NCBI RefSeq assembly: GCF_003610785.1
Contig: NZ_RAQQ01000001.1
Coordinates: 62,001-126,000 of the forward strand
DNA length: 64,000 nucleotides
Origin: Micromonospora globbae
Lineage (GTDB): Bacteria; Actinomycetota; Actinomycetes; Mycobacteriales; Micromonosporaceae
Reading direction: 5' to 3'
The notes under the pieces were generated by a model. The model ran no database searches and had not been told where the DNA came from. It worked only from the letters and a program-made list of their open reading frames with translations. This document shows, in pieces, positions 7,893 to 16,852 of this stretch (positions are counted from its first letter, which is position 1; each line of letters opens with the position of its first letter). Position numbers and translations under genes: made by a program.

Positions 7893-8361
7893 GCAGCGCG
7901 AACGCGGCCGTCGAGGCGAACGCCCGCACCAGGTTCCACCGGATCCAGGCGGGGGCGAACCGGTCCCGCACCGCCGGGAGGTCGGTGAGCCGGTCGGGGT
8001 CGCCGGCCCGGGCGAGCGCCTCGTTGAGCGGCACGTTGACGGCCATGGTGACCACCAGGACGACCACGTAGAGCAGCAGCGCCGCGACGATCCACGGCAG
8101 CACGGGCGTCCACGCGCCGCCCAGGTGCAGCGCGGCGGCCGCGCCCGTGAACACCAACGCGCCGAAGAAGCAGACGAAGAACCAGCCGTTCAGGATGGAC
8201 TCGTTGATGCGCTGCATCGCCACGACCAGGGTCCGGTCGTCGGCCCGGGCCAGGCCGGGCATGACGGAGTAGGCGAAGGCGGCGAACAGGCCGGCCATCA
8301 GCCCGGTGGTCACCGTCGCGGCGATCAGGGTCAGGGTGCGCAGCAGGATCATGCCCGCCAT
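7852..8361 (-). CDS. DUF1772/anthrone-oxygenase-like membrane protein
   Basis: A 169-residue protein with four predicted transmembrane helices. The pattern TGLMAGLFAAFAYSVMPGLARADD near the N terminus, MQRINESILN in the first loop and NVPLNEALA in the third is the hallmark of DUF1772 membrane proteins, a family that includes anthrone oxygenases and related small redox proteins. The substrate is unknown. The ATG at 8361 is the natural start, just before the first helix. Its 3' end overlaps the convergent serine hydrolase by 41 bases, so the last 14 codons of each read through the other. Confidence 0.82.
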   Translation of the reverse strand: MAGMILLRTLTLIAATVTTGLMAGLFAAFAYSVMPGLARADDRTLVVAMQRINESILNGWFFVCFFGALVFTGAAAALHLGGAWTPVLPWIVAALLLYVVVLVVTMAVNVPLNEALARAGDPDRLTDLPAVRDRFAPAWIRWNLVRAFASTAAFALLTWALVAHGRVAG

Positions 8362-8363
8362 TC

Positions 8364-8391
8364 AACGCGGTGGCCGCCACCGGGCCGCGTT
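8364..8391 (-). terminator. Possible terminator hairpin after desD
   Basis: Nested inverted repeats (AACGCG...CGCGTT around CGGTGG...CCACCG) lie just downstream of the desD stop on the minus strand. They could end the des transcript before the DUF1772 gene. Confidence 0.35.
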
Positions 8392-8414
8392 TGGGTGGAT
8401 CATGGACGGCCGCC

Positions 8415-10232
8415 TCACCGCCCCGGCGCGTACGGCGCGAGCGGGTTGGCCAGCGTGCCGACGAGCTGGAGCGCCGCCGACGGGTCGGCGAGGTCCACCA
8501 TCTGCTGGTTGTCGCGCAACTGGAGACGGTTGAGACAGGACAGCGCGAACTCGGGGGCGAACAGGTCGTACCGGCGGGCGCGCTCGGCCAGGTGCGGGAC
8601 GCTCGCCAGGTAGTCGGCCGCGCAGGCGGCCACCGTACGCCAGAAGGACTCCTCGCCGAGCGTGCCCACCTCGTCGAGGATCGCGGCGAGGTGCCGCAGG
8701 AAGCAGTCCACCACGTCGGTGAAGATGGACAACAGCTTCATCTCCTCCGGCACGTCGGCCCGGATCCGCTCGACCGCCGGGGGCAGCGGGCGGTCGGCGC
8801 TCATCACGACGATCTCCTCGGCGATGTCCTTGAAGATGACCCGCTCGACCGTGTCCCGCTCGTCGAGCACCATGATGACGTTCTCGCCGTGCGGCATGAG
8901 CGCCAGGTCGTAGGCGTAGAAGGCGTGCAGCAGCGGAGTCAGGTAGGCGTCCAGGTACCGGCGCAGCCACACCTCCGGCGCGAGGCCCGACCGGTCGATC
9001 AGGGCCGCGGCGAGGGATCCGCCGTCGCGGTCGACGTGCAGCAGCGCGGCCATGGTGGCCAGCCGCCGGCCCGGCGCCAGGCTCGGCACGGGGCTCTCCC
9101 GCCACAGCGCGGCGAGCATCTTGCGGTACGGGGAGTAGCGGTCGGTGGCCGCCTCGTACTGCGGGTGCCGGTAACCGACGGCGGCCCGCTCCCGGATGAT
9201 GCTGATGCCGGTGGCGGCGAACACCTCGTCGCCGGCCACCAGGTCGGCGAGCCAGTCGTTGATGGCGGGCGTCGCCTCCATGTACGCGGCCGACAGGCCC
9301 CGCATGAAGCCCATGTTGAGCACCGACAGCGCGGTCTTGACGTAGTGCCGCCGCGGCTCGGTGAGGTTGAAGAAGGTGCGGACGGACTGCTGGGCGAGGT
9401 GCTCGTCCGGGCCGGGGCCGAGGTGGACGAGGCGGCGTCGGGCCACCTCGCCGGCGAAGGTGACGGACAGCTTGTGCCGCCACTGCCACGGGTGGACGGG
9501 GATGAGCAGGTAGTCGGCGAGGTCGAGGCCGAGGCCGGCCATGACGGCGGCGAACCGGTCCAGGGTCTCCGCGCCGAGCTCGCCCGCCACGAGGGTGTCG
9601 TAGTCGAGGTCCGCGGCGGCGCTGAACGACGCGTGGTCACGGTGGGCCGCGAGCCAGACGAGCCGCACCGGCCGGCCCGCCTCCGGCGCGTACCGGTGGT
9701 ACTCGTCGATGCCGAAGCCGAGGCGGCCGTTGTTGGCCACGAAGCAGGGGTGCCCCTCGGTCATCAAGGTCTCGATGGTCTGGAAGTCGGCGACGGCGAG
9801 TTCCTTCGCGGTCACCGGCGGCCGGTCGAGCTTGTAGGCGATGCCGGCCAGGGTGGACGTGATCTCCTCCAGGTAGACCGGCAGAACCCGGTCGGAGAGC
9901 CCGAGCGACGCGCGCAGGTCGAGGACGAGGTCGACGGCGTCCAGCGGGAGTTCCCCGCCGTCGCGGTGGCGGGTGATGCTCGCCGCGTCGATCTGCCAGT
10001 GTTCGAGGGCCCGCACCCGGGCCGCGAAGCGGTAGGTGACCGCGCCGTCGTCGCTGGCCACCGCGTACCACCGGGCGCCGGCGGCGGGCGCGGCGCCGGC
10101 GGGCGCGGCGACGGGCCGCGGGGTGAGCAGCCGTTCGTGGGCGAACTCGGCGAGCGCCTTGCGGACCAGCAGGCGGTTGGCGCGCGCCCAGTGCGCCGGG
10201 GTGAGGTGGGCGACGGGGTCGAACGTGCTCAC
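8415..10232 (-). CDS. desD: IucA/IucC-type NIS siderophore synthetase (DesD-like)
   Basis: A 605-residue ATP-dependent synthetase. NRPS-independent siderophore synthetases adenylate a carboxylate and couple it to an amine or hydroxamate; DesD trimerises and cyclises N-hydroxy-N-succinylcadaverine to desferrioxamine. Seen here: the N-domain GHPCFVANNGRLGFG motif, IPVHPWQW, the histidine-rich HLGPGPDEHLAQQSVRTF, and MPHGENVIMVL in the C-terminal ferritin-reductase-like half. Length matches the family (about 590-610). The GTG at 10232 overlaps the stop of the acetyltransferase gene as GTGA. Order with the neighbouring decarboxylase, monooxygenase and acyltransferase reproduces desABCD of Streptomyces coelicolor. 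Confidence 0.93.
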   Translation of the reverse strand: MSTFDPVAHLTPAHWARANRLLVRKALAEFAHERLLTPRPVAAPAGAAPAAGARWYAVASDDGAVTYRFAARVRALEHWQIDAASITRHRDGGELPLDAVDLVLDLRASLGLSDRVLPVYLEEITSTLAGIAYKLDRPPVTAKELAVADFQTIETLMTEGHPCFVANNGRLGFGIDEYHRYAPEAGRPVRLVWLAAHRDHASFSAAADLDYDTLVAGELGAETLDRFAAVMAGLGLDLADYLLIPVHPWQWRHKLSVTFAGEVARRRLVHLGPGPDEHLAQQSVRTFFNLTEPRRHYVKTALSVLNMGFMRGLSAAYMEATPAINDWLADLVAGDEVFAATGISIIRERAAVGYRHPQYEAATDRYSPYRKMLAALWRESPVPSLAPGRRLATMAALLHVDRDGGSLAAALIDRSGLAPEVWLRRYLDAYLTPLLHAFYAYDLALMPHGENVIMVLDERDTVERVIFKDIAEEIVVMSADRPLPPAVERIRADVPEEMKLLSIFTDVVDCFLRHLAAILDEVGTLGEESFWRTVAACAADYLASVPHLAERARRYDLFAPEFALSCLNRLQLRDNQQMVDLADPSAALQLVGTLANPLAPYAPGR

Positions 10233-10834
10233 GCGGGCACTCCGTCCGTGCGGGAGGCCGGCGCGGCGGGGTCGCGGCGGCCGGTGGCGGCGTGGAAGCG
10301 GTCGCGGGTGCAGATGCTCAACAGGGCGTCCTTCTCGGGTTTGGCGACGGTGCCGACGACCTCGAAGCCGACGGCGGCGTTCAGCGCGTGGACGGCGGTG
10401 TTGCGGACGTCCGGCTCGACCACCACCCGGCGGGTCGCGGGGTCGGCGAAGAGCCAGGCCACGACCGTCGTGATCACGGCGCGGGTGAAGCCGTGCACCG
10501 GGGCGTCGGTGGGCGCGCAGAGGAAGTGCATGCCCACGTCGCCGGGGCGGGCCTCGTACAGGCCGACGAGTTCGACGTGGGCGGGGTCGTAGCGTTCGGC
10601 GAGGAACGCGGGCTCGCCCCGCCAGTGCCCGAGGTACGCGTCGTGGTGCGGGTGGTCGGCGATGCGGCGGTACTCCCGCGCCACCTGGGCCACGTCGGCG
10701 TCCTGCATGAGCCAGAACACCGCCTTCGGGTGGGTCACCCACCGGTGCAGCAGCCGCGCGTCGGCGTCCGGGTCGACCGGCCGGAGGGCGAACTCCCCCA
10801 GCCTCGGGTCGCGCCTCGTGAAGACCGGGCTCAC
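10229..10834 (-). CDS. desC: Siderophore acyltransferase, GNAT fold (DesC-like)
   Basis: A 201-residue acyl-CoA-dependent transferase. In the desferrioxamine pathway DesC acylates N-hydroxycadaverine with acetyl-, succinyl- or longer acyl-CoA. The fold is the AlcB/RhbD siderophore acetyltransferase branch of [41 protein letters not shown], and [33 protein letters not shown]. The GTG at 10834 overlaps the desB stop and its own stop overlaps the desD GTG, so B-C-D are translationally coupled. Residues [23 protein letters not shown] mark the acyl-CoA loop. It is paralogous to the protein at 20820-21416. Confidence 0.9.
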   Translation of the reverse strand: MSPVFTRRDPRLGEFALRPVDPDADARLLHRWVTHPKAVFWLMQDADVAQVAREYRRIADHPHHDAYLGHWRGEPAFLAERYDPAHVELVGLYEARPGDVGMHFLCAPTDAPVHGFTRAVITTVVAWLFADPATRRVVVEPDVRNTAVHALNAAVGFEVVGTVAKPEKDALLSICTRDRFHAATGRRDPAAPASRTDGVPA

Positions 10835-12126
10835 GGTGCCACCCCCGCCGGCGCGCCGAACTCCTGGAAGGTGATGCTCTTCTCGATCGGGTAGTGCTCG
10901 CGGCCCAGCAGCTCCCGGATGATCCACGAGTTGCGGTACGGCCCCATGCCCAGGTCGGGCGAGGTGATGCTGTGCGTGTGGGTGCCGGCGTTCTGGAGGA
11001 AGATGCCCCGTCCGGTGTGGTCGATGCTGTAGTTGCGGGCCACGTCGAACCGGCCGTGCGCGTCCCAGCGGATCCGGTCCCGCACCGGCTCCAGGAACGC
11101 CGGGGTCCGGTAGCGGTAGCCGGTGGCCAGCACGAGCGCCTCGGTGCGCAGGGTGAAGTCGCGCTCCTGCTCCACGTGCCGCAGCCCGAGGGTGTACGTG
11201 CCGGTGGCCGCGTCGTGCGCGGCGGTGACCAGTTCGGTGTTGGTGAGCAGCCGGGTGTTCACGGGGCCGGGCACGCTGCGCTCGTACAGCAGGTCGAAGA
11301 TGTCGTCGACGAGGTCGGCGCTGATCCCCTTGAACAGGCCCTTCTGCTCGGACTCCAGCCGGTAGCGGGTCGCCTCCGGCAGCGCGTGGAAGTAGTCCAC
11401 GTAGTCCGGTGAGGTCATCTCCAGCGTGAGCTTGGTGTACTCGAGGGGGAAGAAGCGGGGCGAGCGGGTCACCCAGTTGAGCTGGTAGCCGTACGTGTCG
11501 ATGTCGCCGAGCAGGTCGTGGTAGATCTCCGCGGCGCTCTGCCCGCTGCCGATCACCGTGATGCTCCGCTTCGTCCGCAGCGCCGCCCGGTGTTCGAGGT
11601 AGCGCGACGTGTGCACCGGATCGCCGCCCAGCCCCTCGCAGGCGGGCGGGACGTACGGCGGGGTGCCGGTGCCGAGCACCAGGTGCCGGGCCCGGTACGT
11701 GACCGTCTCTCCCCCGTCGACCCGGGCGTGCACGACGTACCGGTCGTCCGCCGGGTCGTACTCGACGGTCGTGACCTCGTGGTCGAACCGCAGGTTGGGC
11801 AGCTTCGCGGCGGCCCAGCGGCAGTAGGCGCTGAACTCGCTGCGCAGCGGGTAGAAGCTCTCCCGGATGTAGAACGGGTAGAGCCGGCCGGTCTCCTTGA
11901 GGTAGTTGAGGAACGAGAACGGCGAGGTGGGGTCGGCGAGGCTCACCAGGTCGGCCAGGAACGGCGTCTGCAACCGGGCCGAGGACAGCAGCATGCCGGG
12001 GTGCCAGTCGACGCCCGGCCGGGCCTCGAGGAACACGCCGTCCAGTTCGGGGATCGGCGCGGTGAGACAGGCCAGGCCCAGGTTGTACGGGCCCAGGCCG
12101 ATGGCGATGAAGTCGTGCGTGGACAT
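10831..12126 (-). CDS. desB: Lysine/cadaverine N6-hydroxylase (DesB-like)
   Basis: A 431-residue FAD- and NADPH-dependent monooxygenase of the IucD/PvdA class that hydroxylates the terminal amine of cadaverine. The N-terminal FAD motif is [14 protein letters not shown], the NADPH-binding motif is [17 protein letters not shown], and the C-terminal [11 protein letters not shown] segment closes the FAD site. [29 protein letters not shown] is typical of the family. The ATG at 12126 follows GGGAGG by a short spacer. The stop of desA lies 26 bases upstream. Ornithine or lysine hydroxylase is possible by family, but the adjacent decarboxylase argues for a diamine substrate. Confidence 0.93.
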   Translation of the reverse strand: MSTHDFIAIGLGPYNLGLACLTAPIPELDGVFLEARPGVDWHPGMLLSSARLQTPFLADLVSLADPTSPFSFLNYLKETGRLYPFYIRESFYPLRSEFSAYCRWAAAKLPNLRFDHEVTTVEYDPADDRYVVHARVDGGETVTYRARHLVLGTGTPPYVPPACEGLGGDPVHTSRYLEHRAALRTKRSITVIGSGQSAAEIYHDLLGDIDTYGYQLNWVTRSPRFFPLEYTKLTLEMTSPDYVDYFHALPEATRYRLESEQKGLFKGISADLVDDIFDLLYERSVPGPVNTRLLTNTELVTAAHDAATGTYTLGLRHVEQERDFTLRTEALVLATGYRYRTPAFLEPVRDRIRWDAHGRFDVARNYSIDHTGRGIFLQNAGTHTHSITSPDLGMGPYRNSWIIRELLGREHYPIEKSITFQEFGAPAGVAP

Positions 12127-12152
12127 CCGGCCCTCCCGGGGGATCACGGTGG

Positions 12153-13685
12153 TCAGCCGACCTGGCAGGCCAGCTCGGTCCGCTCGCGCACGTACCGGCC
12201 CGCGTGCGCGGCGATGAGCTGGATCACGTGCCCGACGTCGTCGAGGGTGGTCTCGGGGTTGAGCAGGGTGAACTTGAGGAACTGCCGGCCGTCCACGGTG
12301 GTGCCGGCGATCAGCGCGGCGCCGCTGGCGGCCAGCGCCTCCCGCGCGTACAGGTTGGCCGCGTCGGCCAGGCCCCGGCCCGGGCCGGTGGGCAGGTACC
12401 GGAACACGACGGTGCTCAGCGGCGAGCGGGTCACCACCTCGAACCGGGGGTCCTCGCTGATCAGCTCCCAGGCGCCGGCGGCCCGCTCCACCACCTCGTC
12501 GAAGAGGGCCCCCAGCGCGTCCGGGCCCATGACGCGCAGGGTGAGCCAGAGCTTGAGGGCGTCGAAGCGGCGGGTGGTCTGCAGGCTCTTGTCGACCTGG
12601 TTGGGGATGCGCTGCTCGACCATCCGGGCCGGGTTGAGGTAGTCGGCGTGGTAGGTGGCGTGGCGCAGCACCCGCCGGTCGCGGACCAGCACCGCGCTGG
12701 AGCTGACCGGCTGGAAGAAGGACTTGTGGTAGTCGACGGTCACCGAGTCGGCCCGCTCGATGCCGTCGAGCAGGTGCCGGCGGGTCGGCGACACCAGCAG
12801 CCCGCAGCCGTACGCGGCGTCGACGTGCAGCCACACACCGGCCGCCGCGCAGATCGCGGCGATCTCGTCCAGCGGGTCGATCGAGCCGAAGTCGGTGGTG
12901 CCGGCGGTGGCCACCACGGCCATCACCACCGAGCCGTCGCGTCGGCAGCTGTCGAGTTCGCGGCGCAGCGCGGCCGGGATCATCCGCCGCTGCGCGTCGG
13001 TGGGGACGGTCACCACCGCGTCCGCCGCCAGCCCGAGCAGCTTCGCCGACTTCTGGACGCTGAAGTGCCCGGCCGTCGAGGTGAGCACGCGCAGCCGGGG
13101 CAGCAGGTCCCGGCGGGCGTCGTGGCCCTGCGCGGCCGCGCAGGCCTCCTCCCGGGCCAGCAGCAGCGCCTGGAGGTTCGACTGGCTGCCGCCGCTGGTG
13201 AAGACGCCGTCGGCGGCGGGGCCGAGCCCGATCCGCTGCGCCGTCCAGTCGACGAGCCGCCGCTCGATGAGTGTGGCGCCGGCGCTCTGGTCCCAGGTGT
13301 CCAGCGACGAGTTCACGGCGCTGAGCACCGCCTCGCCGAGCAGGGCGGGGATCACCACGGGGCAGTTCAGGTGCGCCAGGTAGCGGGGGTGGTGGAACCA
13401 GACGGCGTCGCGCAGGTAGACGTCCTCCAGTTCGTCGAGGGCCGCGCCGGCGTCGCCGAGCGGCCGGTCCAGGTCGATCCCCGCGACCCGCGGGGCCAGC
13501 TCACCCGGTGCCACGCCGGTGAACGGCCGGTCGGCGCCGGCCACCCGCCGGGCCACCCGGTCGACACCGTCGGCGACGGTGGCGCGGTAGCGCGCGACGG
13601 TTCCGGCGTTCAGCAGGTGGGCCCGGGCGGCCGACGGGCCGGGTGGGGCCGCCGGGGCCTCGGCGGTACGTCCCGACAGACTCAT
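12153..13685 (-). CDS. desA: PLP-dependent decarboxylase (DesA-like lysine decarboxylase)
   Basis: A 510-residue group II decarboxylase that makes cadaverine from lysine for desferrioxamine synthesis. The PLP lysine lies in [13 protein letters not shown], with the preceding HVDAAYG Asp that pairs with the pyridine nitrogen, and [13 protein letters not shown] binding phosphate. Two starts are possible, GTG at 13700 and ATG at 13685; the bases GGAGGA of the longer reading are an ideal Shine-Dalgarno for the ATG, so I chose 13685. It opens the desABCD run. DDC-fold enzymes also decarboxylate 2,4-diaminobutyrate or tyrosine; lysine is inferred from the neighbours. A perfect 12-bp hairpin separates it from desF. 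Confidence 0.92.
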   Translation of the reverse strand: MSLSGRTAEAPAAPPGPSAARAHLLNAGTVARYRATVADGVDRVARRVAGADRPFTGVAPGELAPRVAGIDLDRPLGDAGAALDELEDVYLRDAVWFHHPRYLAHLNCPVVIPALLGEAVLSAVNSSLDTWDQSAGATLIERRLVDWTAQRIGLGPAADGVFTSGGSQSNLQALLLAREEACAAAQGHDARRDLLPRLRVLTSTAGHFSVQKSAKLLGLAADAVVTVPTDAQRRMIPAALRRELDSCRRDGSVVMAVVATAGTTDFGSIDPLDEIAAICAAAGVWLHVDAAYGCGLLVSPTRRHLLDGIERADSVTVDYHKSFFQPVSSSAVLVRDRRVLRHATYHADYLNPARMVEQRIPNQVDKSLQTTRRFDALKLWLTLRVMGPDALGALFDEVVERAAGAWELISEDPRFEVVTRSPLSTVVFRYLPTGPGRGLADAANLYAREALAASGAALIAGTTVDGRQFLKFTLLNPETTLDDVGHVIQLIAAHAGRYVRERTELACQVG

Positions 13686-13771
13686 GGGCAGGTCCTCCAC
13701 GCTCGGTTGCGGACGGTGGATGCCGGGCAGGCGGCATCGGCCGCCGGGGTGCGGCGGCGGGGCGGGACGGT

Positions 13772-13799
13772 GGCCGTGCGGGCGCCTGCCCGCACGGCC
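13772..13799. terminator. Perfect 12-bp hairpin between desF and desA
   Basis: GGCCGTGCGGGC, a 4-base loop GCCT, then the exact complement. It lies 14 bases beyond the desF stop in the direction of transcription. It probably acts as an attenuator or terminator that separates desEF expression from desABCD, or as an mRNA processing or stability element. Confidence 0.6.
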
Positions 13800-13812
13800 G
13801 GTGCGGGGGTGG

Positions 13813-14658
13813 TCAGGCGGCCACGGCGTACGCCTCGGCGCGGAGGGCGTCCTCCGAGGCGCCGCGGCGCCAGTAGCCGGAGAAGGTGACGCGGCGCCGG
13901 TCGATGCCGCGTTCGTTCACGAGGTGCCGGCGCAGCGCCCGGACCATCGACGACTCGCCGGCGATCCAGGCGTACGGGGTGGGGACGGCCGGCAGCCGGG
14001 CGGCCCGGACGGCGTCGACCAGCAGGCCGCTGCCGGGCGGGGTGGCGCCCCGGACGATCCAGCTCACCTCGGCCTGCGCCTCGGTGGGTAGCCGCTGGAT
14101 GTCGGCGGCGTCGGGCACCTCGACGAAGGCCCGGACGCGGGCGCCGGCGGGGAGCCAGTCCAGGATGCCGCCGACCGCCGGCAGCGCGGTCTCGTCGGCG
14201 GCGAGGAGGATCAGCCCGGTGTCGTCCGGCGGCTGGAAGCAGACGCTGCGGTTCTCGGGGACCGCCGGGCCGAGCAGGACCACCCGGTCGCCCCGGCGGG
14301 CGCGGTTGGCCCAGCGGGTGGCCGGGCCGGTGTCGCCGTGGCTCACGAAGTCGATGTCCACCTCGGCGGACTCCGGGCGCTGCGCCCGGACCGTGTACGA
14401 GCGCATGACCGCCCGCACGTCCGGGTCGAGCGCGCGGTACGCGCCGAACCAGTCCTCCCCCTCCTCGACGGGGACGACCGGGGCGGCCTGGCCCGGGTGC
14501 GGCAGGAACAGCGAGACGCTCTGGTCCCGGCCGCCGCCGGCGAACCCGGCCAGGTCGGGTCCGCCGAAGGTGACCCGGATGGTGCTGGCGCCGATCCGCC
14601 GCACGCCCGCGACCTCGGCGGTGTAGAAGCGGTACTGGAGGGCGAGAGCCGTCCCCAT
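13813..14658 (-). CDS. desF: Siderophore-interacting protein, FAD ferric-siderophore reductase (DesF-like)
   Basis: A 281-residue cytoplasmic reductase of the ViuB/YqjH family that releases iron from the imported ferric siderophore by reducing it with NAD(P)H through FAD. Seen: MRSYTVRAQRP (the RxYTxR FAD-binding motif), the DIDFVSHGDTGPATRWANRARRGD segment that is a hallmark of the family, and a C-terminal WIAGESSMVRALRRHLVNERGIDRRRVTFSGYWRRG typical of SIP proteins. The ATG overlaps the stop of the receptor gene (ATGA), so uptake and release are coupled. The order receptor-reductase-desABCD equals desEFABCD in Streptomyces coelicolor. Confidence 0.9.
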   Translation of the reverse strand: MGTALALQYRFYTAEVAGVRRIGASTIRVTFGGPDLAGFAGGGRDQSVSLFLPHPGQAAPVVPVEEGEDWFGAYRALDPDVRAVMRSYTVRAQRPESAEVDIDFVSHGDTGPATRWANRARRGDRVVLLGPAVPENRSVCFQPPDDTGLILLAADETALPAVGGILDWLPAGARVRAFVEVPDAADIQRLPTEAQAEVSWIVRGATPPGSGLLVDAVRAARLPAVPTPYAWIAGESSMVRALRRHLVNERGIDRRRVTFSGYWRRGASEDALRAEAYAVAA

Positions 14659-15689
14659 CAGCTGACCTTCTTCGCGGACCGGATGGCGGTCGCCAGGTTC
14701 TCCAGCAGCGGGGCGGCGCCCGCGTACGAGAAGCGCGGCACCGCGTCCCACGGCGTGACCTGGTTGGCCTTGACCGCCGGCAGCTGCCCCCAGGTGGGCT
14801 TGGCGGCGAGGTCCTTCGGCTGCAGGGCGGTGCTGCGGTTGTCGAGCAGGATCAGGTCGGCGGGGAACTTGCCGGCGTTCTCCCAGCTGAGCGCCTCGAA
14901 GTAGTCGCCCGACTCGAGCTTGGTGGGCACCACGATGTCGACGCCGAGTTCGGCGAAGTACATGAGGTCGGTGCTGACCTTCGGGTTGGAGACGTAGAAC
15001 AGGTCGGGGCTGCCGGAGGCGGCCATCACCTTGAGGCCCGGGTTGGCCTTCACGGCCTGGCGGACCGACTCGGCCGCCGCCTCGAAGCGCGCCCTCGCGT
15101 CGGTGACCCTCTTCGCCGACAGGTCCGCGCCGAGGGACTCGGCGAGCTGCGCGTACCGCTCGATCGGCGTGGTCATCGGCACGCGGGCCGTGGTGATCGC
15201 CACGCTGGGCGCCAGCGGAAGGATCTTGTCCTTGCTCTCGTCCGGCACGTACCAGAGCGCGCCGGGGTCGTACATGTGGGTGACGAGCAGCTCGGGGCGC
15301 AGGGCCGCGTACTTCTCGACGCTGAACTCGCCCCACACGTTGCCGAGGATCTCCACGCTCTCCACGTTCAGGTCGCCGGCCTGCGGGTCGGCCGTGCCGT
15401 CGGCGCGCTTCGTCTCCCCGAACACGCCGACGATCTGCTTGTCGAGTCCGAAGTCGACGAGCGCGGCGGCGGTGCCGGTGAAGGCGACGACGCGGGTCGG
15501 GCGGTTCGCGGCGCTCACCTTCTCGTTGCGGTCGTCGGTGAACGACCAGGGCCCCCCGCTTCCGCTCGCGTCCGGTTTGGCGGAGTCGCCGTCGCTGCCG
15601 CAGCCGGCCATGAGGAGGGCGAAGGTGGCGGCCCCGCCGGCCAGGAGGCCACGACGGGAGAGGCGACGTGCGGACAGGGAGTCAGGCAT
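14658..15689 (-). CDS. desE: Ferric-siderophore-binding lipoprotein of an ABC importer (DesE-like)
   Basis: A 343-residue extracellular lipoprotein receptor. Residues 1-34 carry a twin-Arg start (SRRGLLAGG) and lipobox LMAGC, so it is probably Tat-exported and lipid-anchored. The rest is a FecB-like TroA fold: RNEKVSAANRPTRVVAFTGTAAALVDFGL, and LRPELLVTHMYD. Two starts are possible. I prefer the ATG at 15689 because the alternative at 15722 would place translation almost on the iron box and add an atypical leader. The gene is driven from the divergent region with the iron box at 15734. Substrate is inferred to be a hydroxamate such as ferrioxamine because of the des genes. Confidence 0.88.
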   Translation of the reverse strand: MPDSLSARRLSRRGLLAGGAATFALLMAGCGSDGDSAKPDASGSGGPWSFTDDRNEKVSAANRPTRVVAFTGTAAALVDFGLDKQIVGVFGETKRADGTADPQAGDLNVESVEILGNVWGEFSVEKYAALRPELLVTHMYDPGALWYVPDESKDKILPLAPSVAITTARVPMTTPIERYAQLAESLGADLSAKRVTDARARFEAAAESVRQAVKANPGLKVMAASGSPDLFYVSNPKVSTDLMYFAELGVDIVVPTKLESGDYFEALSWENAGKFPADLILLDNRSTALQPKDLAAKPTWGQLPAVKANQVTPWDAVPRFSYAGAAPLLENLATAIRSAKKVS

Positions 15690-15733
15690 GGCGGAGTCTT
15701 TCCATCGGGGTCGAGCGACCATGGACAGCGCGG

Positions 15734-15752
15734 TTAGGTTAACCTAACCTAA
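15734..15752. promoter_or_regulatory. Iron box (DmdR/IdeR-type operator)
   Basis: TTAGGTTAACCTAACCTAA matches the actinobacterial iron-box consensus at 17 of 19 positions and is the only such site I find in the siderophore locus. It sits between the divergent desE-like and permease genes, 45-48 bases from either start. The iron-loaded DtxR/IdeR-type repressor should block both arms when iron is sufficient. Confidence 0.9.
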
Positions 15753-15799
15753 ATCGCTGTCAAGTCGCGTTCGGCGTTTCTCTCACCCCGGAGCCCACA

Positions 15800-16852
15800 C
15801 TGTCCGTCCTCCAGTCATCAGCGCCGAGTGTCGGCGCGGCGGAGTCCCCGCCCCCGGCCCGGCGCGGCCGGACCGCGCTGCGGGGCGTCGGCCTCGCCGC
15901 CGCGGTGGCGCTGCTCGCGGCCGTCGCCGTGCTCAGCGTCGCGGTGGGCGCGAAGCAGCTTCCCGTCGCCGACGTCTGGTCGGGCCTGTGGCACCCCGAC
16001 GCGGCCGAGTACGCCGTCGTCCACCAGATGCGGCTGCCGCGGACGCTGCTCGGCCTGCTCGCCGGCACGGCGCTCGGCCTGGCCGGCGCGGTCATGCAGG
16101 CGCTCACCCGCAACCCCCTCGCCGATCCGGGGCTGCTCGGCATCAACGCCGGGGCCTCCGCGGCGGTGGCCACGGCGGCGCTGCTCGGCGTGACCGCGCT
16201 CAACGGGTACGTGTGGTTCGCGCTGCTCGGCGCGGCGGCCGTCACCGCGCTCGTGTACGCCGTCGGTGGCGGGCGGGGAGCCACCCCGGCCCGCCTCGCG
16301 CTGGCCGGGGCCGCGCTCAACGCGACCCTGTACTCGTACGTGAGCGCCGCCATGCTGCTCGACGCCGCCTCGCTGGACCGGCTGCGCTTCTGGACGGTCG
16401 GCTCGCTGGCCAGCGCCGACGCGGCGACCGTCCGCCGGGTGGCCCCGTTCGTCGCCGCCGGGCTGCTGGTGGCGCTCGCCACCGCCCGCCCGCTCAACGC
16501 GCTGGCCCTCGGCGACGACGCGGCCCGGGCGCTCGGCGCGCGTCCGGCGCTGATCCGGGCGGCCGTCATCGCGGCGGTCACGCTGCTCTGCGGCGCGGCG
16601 ACCGCCGCCTGCGGCCCCATCGTCTTCGTCGGCCTTCTCGTGCCGCACCTGGTGCGCGCCGTCACCGGGCCCGACCTGCGCTGGCTGCTGCCGTACTGCG
16701 CGGTGCTGTCGCCGGTGCTGCTGCTCGGCGCCGACGTGCTGGGCCGGGTGCTGGGCCGCCCCGGCGAACTCCAGGTGGGCATGGTGACGGCCGTGCTCGG
16801 TGGCCCGCTCTTCCTCTGGCTGGTGCTGCGCAGGAGGGTGACCCGCCCGTGA
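15800..16852 (+). CDS. FecCD-family ferric-siderophore permease, subunit 1
   Basis: Inner-membrane permease of a type II importer, about nine to ten helices. VVHQMRLPRTLLGLLAGTALGLAGAVMQALTRNPLADPGLLGINAGAS is the FecCD signature and GPIVFVGLLVPHLVR is the conserved helix-9/coupling segment. Start choice is a problem: the first in-frame GTG is at 15905, inside the first helix. The open frame continues upstream without ATG, GTG or TTG, and a CTG at 15800 is preceded by GGAG at 6 bases. That start gives 350 residues and a normal basic N-terminal tail (ARRGRTALRG) before helix 1. I annotate from the CTG; 15905 is the conservative alternative. Confidence 0.88.
   Translation: MSVLQSSAPSVGAAESPPPARRGRTALRGVGLAAAVALLAAVAVLSVAVGAKQLPVADVWSGLWHPDAAEYAVVHQMRLPRTLLGLLAGTALGLAGAVMQALTRNPLADPGLLGINAGASAAVATAALLGVTALNGYVWFALLGAAAVTALVYAVGGGRGATPARLALAGAALNATLYSYVSAAMLLDAASLDRLRFWTVGSLASADAATVRRVAPFVAAGLLVALATARPLNALALGDDAARALGARPALIRAAVIAAVTLLCGAATAACGPIVFVGLLVPHLVRAVTGPDLRWLLPYCAVLSPVLLLGADVLGRVLGRPGELQVGMVTAVLGGPLFLWLVLRRRVTRP

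Noticed and set aside
15905..16852. Using the GTG at 15905 as the true permease start.
   Set aside because: It falls within the first transmembrane helix and would remove the basic cytoplasmic tail; kept only as the conservative alternative to the CTG start.
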